Assembly (NCBI GenBank): GCA_034437895.1
Contig: DAOTTO010000518.1
Location: 1-18,515 of the forward strand
Reading direction: 5' to 3'
Length of the DNA stretch: 18,515 bases
From: JANRLJ01 sp034437895
GTDB taxonomy: Bacteria > Chloroflexota > Anaerolineae > Aggregatilineales > Phototrophicaceae
Shown here: positions 15,101 to 18,515 of the stretch, in pieces
How the letters are laid out: each line of letters starts with the position of its first letter
Numbering within the stretch: position 1 is the stretch's first letter
Notes under the pieces: model-generated
What the model was told of the DNA's origin: nothing
What the model saw: the letters and a program-made list of their open reading frames with translations, nothing else
Databases searched by the model: none
Program-made: the position numbers and the translations under genes

Positions 15101-16228
15101 ATTAAACCAGCGATCAACCAGCGCATAAATCGCCAGCACAAGGGGAAGAATGCCGAGATACAGCGCACTTTCGACATAATTTTTGATTCCCCAGTCGATA
15201 TACGTAATCGGTTGTCCGGCGGCATTGGTAAATTCACGAACCGTCCGCAGTGAGAACCAATCAAAATAACTGTGATGCGCCGGACTGCCGTAAAAATTAG
15301 GCATGAGGTACTGAACAAAATCGCGGAAACGATGGGCATAAGTGAGTACCGTACTTAAATCGGCACGTTCCGCCCGCCAATTGGTGTTGGCGAACTCGTA
15401 CAGCGGAATCAATTGAATCGCGCCTAATCCAAATCCGAGTGCGATCATGATGCCCAACCAACCCGCTTTAATCAGCGTTTGACGAAGCGGTTTGGCCTGA
15501 CGATTGCTCCAATAGCCCCATATCAGCCGCGCCGCTGCATAATAGCCTACGATGAGCAGCGTATAGATCGTCATTTCGGCGTGTCCAGCGAAAATATTAC
15601 ACGCCAGCGCTCCAGCGCCAATCGCCACCCACAGTGGACGGGCAGATCGCGTGATAATCAATTCTGTCATCAGCAGTAATAAAGGCAGCCATGCCGCCGC
15701 GCCTGTAATCATCGGGAAAACCGCGCTGGCGATAAAGAATCCGCAGAGTTGATAGGTCACGGCGGAAACCGTCGCGCCAACGCGGATAACACCCAACCCG
15801 CGCATGAACAGATACATGAATACGCCAGCCAACCACAGATTCAACACGGTGAACCAGCCGTAAGCAGCAGTTAATGGAAGCACGTAATAAAGAATACTGA
15901 GGGGATAAAGAGTCGATTGCTGCCCGGCAGCCATAAATGGAATGCCGGAGAATTGATGCGAATTCCAAAGCGGCACCTGCCGCTGCGCGATGCTCTCGCG
16001 GATAAAGGCTTTCCACTGCATATTTTGCAGCACCAAGTCAGAAAGCAAATGGTTATGCGGTACATCAGGCGCTCGAACAACCTCTCGATAGGTGGCGTAA
16101 GGTTCGTATTGGTACAGATTTTCTGTCGGGAGCAGTGTTCGACCACCTAATGTTTGTTGAAAAAACATCCCAAGCGGCAGCAAGAAAAGTAAAATGAGGA
16201 TGAAAAAATCGGGAGACCGTTGGCGCAT
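12104..16228 (-). CDS. YfhO-like membrane glycosyltransferase fused to MOP/Wzx-like lipid flippase
   Basis: This is a 1374-residue polytopic membrane protein. Residues 1 to about 875 resemble YfhO-type GT-C membrane proteins: an N-terminal span, the outside loop TLLPTENLYQYEPY, many spans up to about 590, a soluble outside region (about 595-845) with the typical LPRAYIAQ, and a last span near 848-870. Residues from about 885 (RNSIAPIVLNLFNRG) to the end form a complete MOP flippase of the Wzx/RfbX type, with about 12-14 spans, FGLNTFLVREVARNRD and ALLPIMSR. YfhO relatives transfer sugars from polyprenyl phosphate outside the membrane, and flippases deliver such lipids, so a coupled export-transfer role is inferred. 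Start ATG 16228 is chosen because AGAGGGA is 6 nt upstream; GTG 16273 lacks such a site. A 27-nt palindrome lies in frame at about residues 1082-1090. Confidence 0.85.
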   Translation of the reverse strand: MRQRSPDFFILILLFLLPLGMFFQQTLGGRTLLPTENLYQYEPYATYREVVRAPDVPHNHLLSDLVLQNMQWKAFIRESIAQRQVPLWNSHQFSGIPFMAAGQQSTLYPLSILYYVLPLTAAYGWFTVLNLWLAGVFMYLFMRGLGVIRVGATVSAVTYQLCGFFIASAVFPMITGAAAWLPLLLLMTELIITRSARPLWVAIGAGALACNIFAGHAEMTIYTLLIVGYYAAARLIWGYWSNRQAKPLRQTLIKAGWLGIMIALGFGLGAIQLIPLYEFANTNWRAERADLSTVLTYAHRFRDFVQYLMPNFYGSPAHHSYFDWFSLRTVREFTNAAGQPITYIDWGIKNYVESALYLGILPLVLAIYALVDRWFNRKRTDSDQTTQPPYHAIFLILILISLTFMFGLPTYAAIYLLPGINQLNSPFRWVYAVTLGIAVLAGFGASALATLSPKSLQWSRRFGYGLIGAGTAILAALLLSRIFFAQIEPLFNRIVNSMALANQAFSDGRMFYNYQFTNVLTFGLMTLGAGGVFWLAGRSSKFAQGDILPRQRYLAYLWQFAAIALIAVDLMIASWGFNSASDPALLDFTPPSMQWLIDRQKEDGAFRYITLDDPTQHAPLFQANMTMRYGLDDVRGYDSIIPAQYVAFMRETTPQLQLDYNRIAPLYADRIGEIDWTRLSLLNVRYIITHTSVDLNTALPSGLDPRYGNGTTLPPRSPVYEDEAARIWEIYTLPRAYIAQQNDPGEPLRLESGINIGLYAALYNDTGREKFVDVSVASGENDSWLVLSETYAPGWKAFIRPRAGNQDEEQPLQTERVLENFIGVLLPHGSAEYTIRLVYSPTSFQVGLFGSVISAGLMIFLVGVWAWGMIFRQQVGESTTLSRLARNSIAPIVLNLFNRGIDFAFAFVMLRILGPEEAGVYQYAVVIFVWFDILTNFGLNTFLVREVARNRDRAAYYLLNTSLMRLILILIGVPLLVGFILSRQNFISPPLNPEALVALGLLYMGLLPSSLSTGLTALFYAFEKAEYPAAVATITTINKAIFGLIALLLGYGIVGLAMVSIFLNFITLLILLYGARTLINFARGDSASRPYQPNLGLMGSMARQSWPLMLNHFLATIFFQIDVVILEAWHGSRVVGQYGVAYKWLMAINVIPSFFTQALLPIMSRQASADPAAFRRTYMLAIKLLVCIALPLAVLFTFTATALTAVLGGAEYLPEGAIALQIMIWSIPVGWMNSLTQYVLIALDLQRRITGAFIIAVTFNIVTNLVLIPRYNYQAAALTTIASELVLFFMFVMILQKAVGRIDWLAIVVRPVVVASAMFISIGLLWPVQPILALLVGLAVYPIVLLALKPLTADEWQMIAPILPARLRPLAPSS
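12957..12983. repeat. Perfect palindromic repeat inside the flippase reading frame
   Basis: TAGGGGCGACTCG (12957-12969) and CGAGTCGCCCCTA (12971-12983) are perfect complements around one base. Being 27 nt long, it keeps the frame and encodes part of ARGDSASRPY in a loop of the flippase module. It has the look of the short GGGGCGAC...GTCGCCCC palindromes usually found between genes in Chloroflexota (from memory). Confidence 0.75.
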
Positions 16229-16311
16229 TACAAATCCCTCTGGTGAAGACACCACGAGAGAATATACATGCACGGCACTTTTTTTTCGAGGATAGATTAT
16301 TCAGCGCGTAT

Positions 16312-16557
16312 CTAAAAGAGCAGACTAAGCGCCGCGTATCCCAAATAGAGAATAACTGCCCACATCGCAATACCAACTAAGATGGTGATGCCCAAGACGA
16401 AAAGGTTAATCCCCGAAATACCCGGTTTTTCGGCATAGTTCTGGCTTATTGTCGCTGCTTGAACAGCTTCCGCATTTGGCGCAGCCGCTCCTCGACCAAT
16501 AATTACATCTACATCTGGGTCAATAACACGCGCATTAGGATTGAGTAAAACTGCCAT
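16312..16557 (-). CDS. Small single-span membrane protein
   Basis: This 81-residue protein has an N-terminal soluble part (about 1-47, with NPNARVIDPDVDVIIGRG) and one strongly hydrophobic C-terminal helix (about 50-78, starting INLFVLGITILVGI). I recognise no family. The ATG at 16557 has only a weak ribosome binding site. It lies 83 nt upstream of the YfhO-flippase start on the same strand, and no terminator is seen between them, so the two may be co-transcribed and the small protein might assist the large one. This is inferred from position only. Codon use looks normal. Confidence 0.65.
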   Translation of the reverse strand: MAVLLNPNARVIDPDVDVIIGRGAAAPNAEAVQAATISQNYAEKPGISGINLFVLGITILVGIAMWAVILYLGYAALSLLF

Positions 16558-16806
16558 TAATCAGGACTTTCTAACTATTGTGATCGTAGGCGTTATGATG
16601 CTTATCTTACATCAAAAAACTATTCTTTATTAATTAAGATTTGACGATGTTTCACTTTGTCTTTACATTTATGAATTATGTAAAAAAATCCTAAAAAAAG
16701 CAAGTTGTTTTTATGTAACATAAACCTGATGAAAACGCTTTCACGGATTCAAACAGGCTTTATTTATGAATTAGGTAAAGAAATTGCGAAAATTACGTAT
16801 AGAGCA
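16558..16806. promoter_or_regulatory. AT-rich intergenic region with direct and inverted repeats
   Basis: This gap between two minus-strand genes should hold the end of the rhomboid transcript and the promoter of the 81-residue gene, but no clear -35/-10 pair is seen. It has a 23-nt direct repeat (16667-16689 and 16762-16784, 21 of 23 identical, starting ATTTATGAATTA). It also has inverted repeats TTTACAT-N9-ATGTAAA (16662-16684) and TTTATGT-A-ACATAAA (16710-16724). They share an ATGTAA core and may bind a regulator. Confidence 0.45.
16730..16743. promoter_or_regulatory. LacI/CcpA-type operator-like site
   Basis: TGAAAACGCTTTCA is a near-perfect 14-bp dyad with a central CG and fits the general LacI-family (cre-like) consensus TGNAANCGNWNNCA. 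It lies about 170 nt before the start of the 81-residue membrane protein gene. No LacI-type gene is in the window, so binding is only suggested. It could also be the loop of a weak rhomboid terminator. Confidence 0.3.
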
Positions 16807-17655
16807 TTAACGTGCGATCAGGGTGGCCGTAATTAATACAGCCAACATTAATGAAACAAAAATTAAGAGAATCTGGTATCTGCGTTCAAGCGGGTTAATA
16901 TCTTCAGCAACATACGCACCTGGACGTTCTGTGTGGCGGTTAATGATGAAAATCGGACCAATGTACCAAGCCAGACCAAGCCCCCCCAAGAAACCTCCGA
17001 TATGCGCCCAACTGTCGATGACGACTCCCCCATTGGCATTCAACGTGCTGGCGAATCCGATTACGAGGTTCATCAATCCGATCACGACTAAATTACGAAG
17101 CTGCATTTGCCCCCGTGCGCCCAGCAGCTTGCGATGTTGATAAAGGTACACCATCTCCGCACCGAACACCGCGAACACCGCCCCTGATGCCCCGACAGAG
17201 TAGGTGTCGGGATTATTGAGGAGAATGCTTAAAATTGACCCAGACAATCCGCCCAGAAAGTAAATAAGACCAAAGCGAAAATGCCCAAATAATTGTTCGA
17301 CGGTTGAGCCGATATAATAGAGGGAGAGCATATTGAAGAGAATGTGCGTCGCATTACTATGCAAGAACATCGCTGTCGTCAGGCGATAAAATTCGCCATA
17401 TTGCAAAACGAAACGCCCATTATTCGCGCCCCAGTCGTAAAGCCGATTCAGGTCAATTGGTTTGAGCAAATAAAAGGCCGCAACAAAAATGATCGCGTTT
17501 AAGGCAATCAGTACATACATCACAAAGGGTTTAACAACCGGAATATGCAACATAATTTGCTGGCGCTGCGTTTGTTCTGCCGATGGTGGTTCTTGAGGGC
17601 GTTGTTCTAAAGGGTGGGGACGGCGTTCTTTTTCGGGTGGTGGATCACTGAGCAT
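16807..17655 (-). CDS. Rhomboid family intramembrane serine protease
   Basis: This 282-residue membrane protein cleaves transmembrane helices within the bilayer. A Pro/Glu/Gln-rich cytosolic N-terminus (1-40) precedes about seven hydrophobic segments starting near 43. Family signatures are complete: YGEFYRLTTAMFLHSNATHILFNM (86-109, with the conserved HxxxxHxxxNM pattern), catalytic Ser157 in GASGA (155-159), and catalytic His218 in WAHIGGFLGG. The C-terminal region after 240 adds one more span (about 261-279). The substrate is unknown. The ATG at 17655 lacks a strong ribosome binding site, although a GAGAG stretch lies about 10 nt away. It is divergent from the FmdB gene across 93 bp and may be monocistronic. 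The protease is predicted to be active. Confidence 0.93.
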   Translation of the reverse strand: MLSDPPPEKERRPHPLEQRPQEPPSAEQTQRQQIMLHIPVVKPFVMYVLIALNAIIFVAAFYLLKPIDLNRLYDWGANNGRFVLQYGEFYRLTTAMFLHSNATHILFNMLSLYYIGSTVEQLFGHFRFGLIYFLGGLSGSILSILLNNPDTYSVGASGAVFAVFGAEMVYLYQHRKLLGARGQMQLRNLVVIGLMNLVIGFASTLNANGGVVIDSWAHIGGFLGGLGLAWYIGPIFIINRHTERPGAYVAEDINPLERRYQILLIFVSLMLAVLITATLIAR

Positions 17656-17748
17656 TAGGGTAATCTCTCATCACAATCGGGATTCTTACACACAATACGG
17701 TATCATCAAAAGACACCTTAACGATAGCACATTTTAGTGAGTTGAGTT

Positions 17749-18144
17749 ATGCCAAGTTACGATTATCGCTGCAAAAATTGCGGGACTCGCTTCTCGCTGT
17801 TTTATAAAACGTATCATGATTATGATTCCGCCACGCGCCTTTGCCCCAACTGCGCCAGCGCCGAGCTTTCCCGCGTAATTGACCGGGTAGCCATCCAAAA
17901 ACCGACCCGCGATTTTACGAAAATGTCTTCCGGGGAGATGCTTTCCGTCTTTGAATCAGGTGATTCGCGGCAGGTGGGCGAAATGTTCCAACAGGTCGGC
18001 GGTACATCGCCAGAATTGGGTCTGCCCTATCATGAAGCGACACAAAAATTGCTGAGCGGTGAAAAGATGGAAAAAGTTGAGCAGGATTTACGAGATCACG
18101 AAAGCGCCACAAAATCCGAACCGCCACCAACACCGCCTTCGTAG
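17749..18144 (+). CDS. FmdB-family zinc-ribbon protein
   Basis: The 131-residue protein has a small N-terminal zinc ribbon: YDYRCKNCG with Cys8 and Cys11, then LCPNC with Cys32 and Cys35, the metal-binding pattern of the FmdB/CxxC_CxxC_SSSS family. The spacing SAELSRVIDRVA after the ribbon is also typical. The rest (about 45-115) is polar and helical, and the tail is Pro/Glu-rich. The name FmdB comes from a putative regulator of formamide/amide genes in Methylophilus, but for most members the role is unproven, so a nucleic acid- or protein-binding function is only presumed. It is divergent from the rhomboid gene. The ATG has a weak ribosome binding site. Confidence 0.88.
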   Translation: MPSYDYRCKNCGTRFSLFYKTYHDYDSATRLCPNCASAELSRVIDRVAIQKPTRDFTKMSSGEMLSVFESGDSRQVGEMFQQVGGTSPELGLPYHEATQKLLSGEKMEKVEQDLRDHESATKSEPPPTPPS

Positions 18145-18187
18145 CGATACAAAATGGACATTAGATTATTGCAAGGGGTTTGAGATT

Positions 18188-18502
18188 ATGACCAATCTAA
18201 TTCATACAGAGACAGTCACATTGAGCTTGGAGTTGTCTACTGAACTCTACAATAAATTACTCCATGTGGCAAAATCCTACACCGAAGATGTGACCAATTT
18301 TACACCACAGGAACTTGTGAAAGATTACCTCCGTCGGATGATTATTGATGAGGTTGATAATCCTCCTGTAATCGACTCTGATTTGCCAAATCCTGTCGAG
18401 TCTTTCGAGAGAGCATGGGGTCAAGCAATGCGCGGTGAAGGACGCTCTGCTGATGAAGTTTTAGAAGAACTACAGCGAGAGCGAGAATCCGAAGGTGAGT
18501 GA
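18188..18502 (+). CDS. Probable ribbon-helix-helix antitoxin-like protein
   Basis: The 104-residue protein has the layout of a ribbon-helix-helix DNA-binding domain: the strand VTLSLELS (10-17), a helix TELYNKLLHVAKSY (18-31) and a helix PQELVKDYLRRMI (40-52). An acidic C-terminal half ends in SFERAWGQAMRGEGRSADEVLEELQRERE, which resembles the tail of ParD/RelB-like antitoxins that wraps the toxin. AAGGGG at 18173-18178, 9 nt before the ATG, supports this start; a longer frame from 18059 overlapping the FmdB gene is rejected. A partner toxin would start at or just after its stop, at the window edge, and GTG codons at 18495 and 18499 are possible starts. Antitoxin identity is inferred. Confidence 0.6.
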   Translation: MTNLIHTETVTLSLELSTELYNKLLHVAKSYTEDVTNFTPQELVKDYLRRMIIDEVDNPPVIDSDLPNPVESFERAWGQAMRGEGRSADEVLEELQRERESEGE

Positions 18503-18515
18503 AAGCCGCTTGTTA

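Noticed and set aside
12438..15679. Several plus-strand frames of 60-120 codons inside the flippase fusion
   Set aside because: They are antisense shadows of a clearly coding minus-strand gene and show no recognisable protein pattern.
16229..16273. GTG 16273 as start of the YfhO-flippase protein
   Set aside because: It has no ribosome binding site, while ATG 16228 has AGAGGGA at 6 nt and begins right before the first membrane span.

Overview
The window looks like chromosomal DNA of a free-living bacterium, most likely a Chloroflexota member (Anaerolineae-like). This rests on protein style rather than a marker gene. The signs are a Thr/Pro-rich lipoprotein, an FmdB zinc-ribbon protein, a YfhO-type giant membrane protein, an AsnRS close to the archaeal type, and short GC-rich palindromes between genes. 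Base composition is mixed, with housekeeping genes at about 50-55 % GC and several accessory stretches clearly AT-richer. There are no rRNA genes, tRNA genes, CRISPR arrays or intact insertion sequences.

Left part (1-8073, all + strand). After a pair of GC-rich hairpins (1-100) comes a tight cluster: an EthD-family protein, xanthine phosphoribosyltransferase (xpt) and GMP synthase (guaA). Their stop and start codons overlap, so they form a purine salvage operon. A TIR-domain protein follows with a TTG start 5 nt after guaA. Next is a large fusion of a beta-type DNA methyltransferase with an Mrr-like nuclease domain. Its stop overlaps the start of a lipoprotein gene. An M23 metallopeptidase and an ABM-domain protein with a membrane tail end this block.

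Middle (8074-12103). A doubtful small ORF with structured DNA leads into a compact AT-rich cassette: a SinR/Cas2-like small protein, XisH and XisI. A foldback repeat begins inside the xisI stop region. asnS lies on the minus strand with a clear extended -10 promoter. Divergently, two small unrecognised paralogues (11105-11416 and 11687-12019) sit in an AT-rich stretch with several AACAA/TTGTT-type dyads and a strong hairpin.

Right part (12104-17655, minus strand; 17749-end, plus strand). A 1374-residue protein joins a YfhO-like (GT-C type) membrane glycosyltransferase module to a complete MOP/Wzx-like flippase. Its coding sequence contains a perfect 27-nt palindromic repeat kept in frame. A small single-span membrane protein precedes it, and a rhomboid protease lies further upstream. 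The intergenic region between those two holds direct and inverted repeats and a LacI-type operator-like site. On the plus strand, an FmdB zinc-ribbon protein and a probable ribbon-helix-helix antitoxin end the window.

No single completely new system can be proven from sequence alone. The best candidates for follow-up are the YfhO-flippase fusion, the SinR/Cas2-like + XisH + XisI cassette, the paralogous pair with its dyads, and the TIR gene beside the methyltransferase-nuclease fusion.
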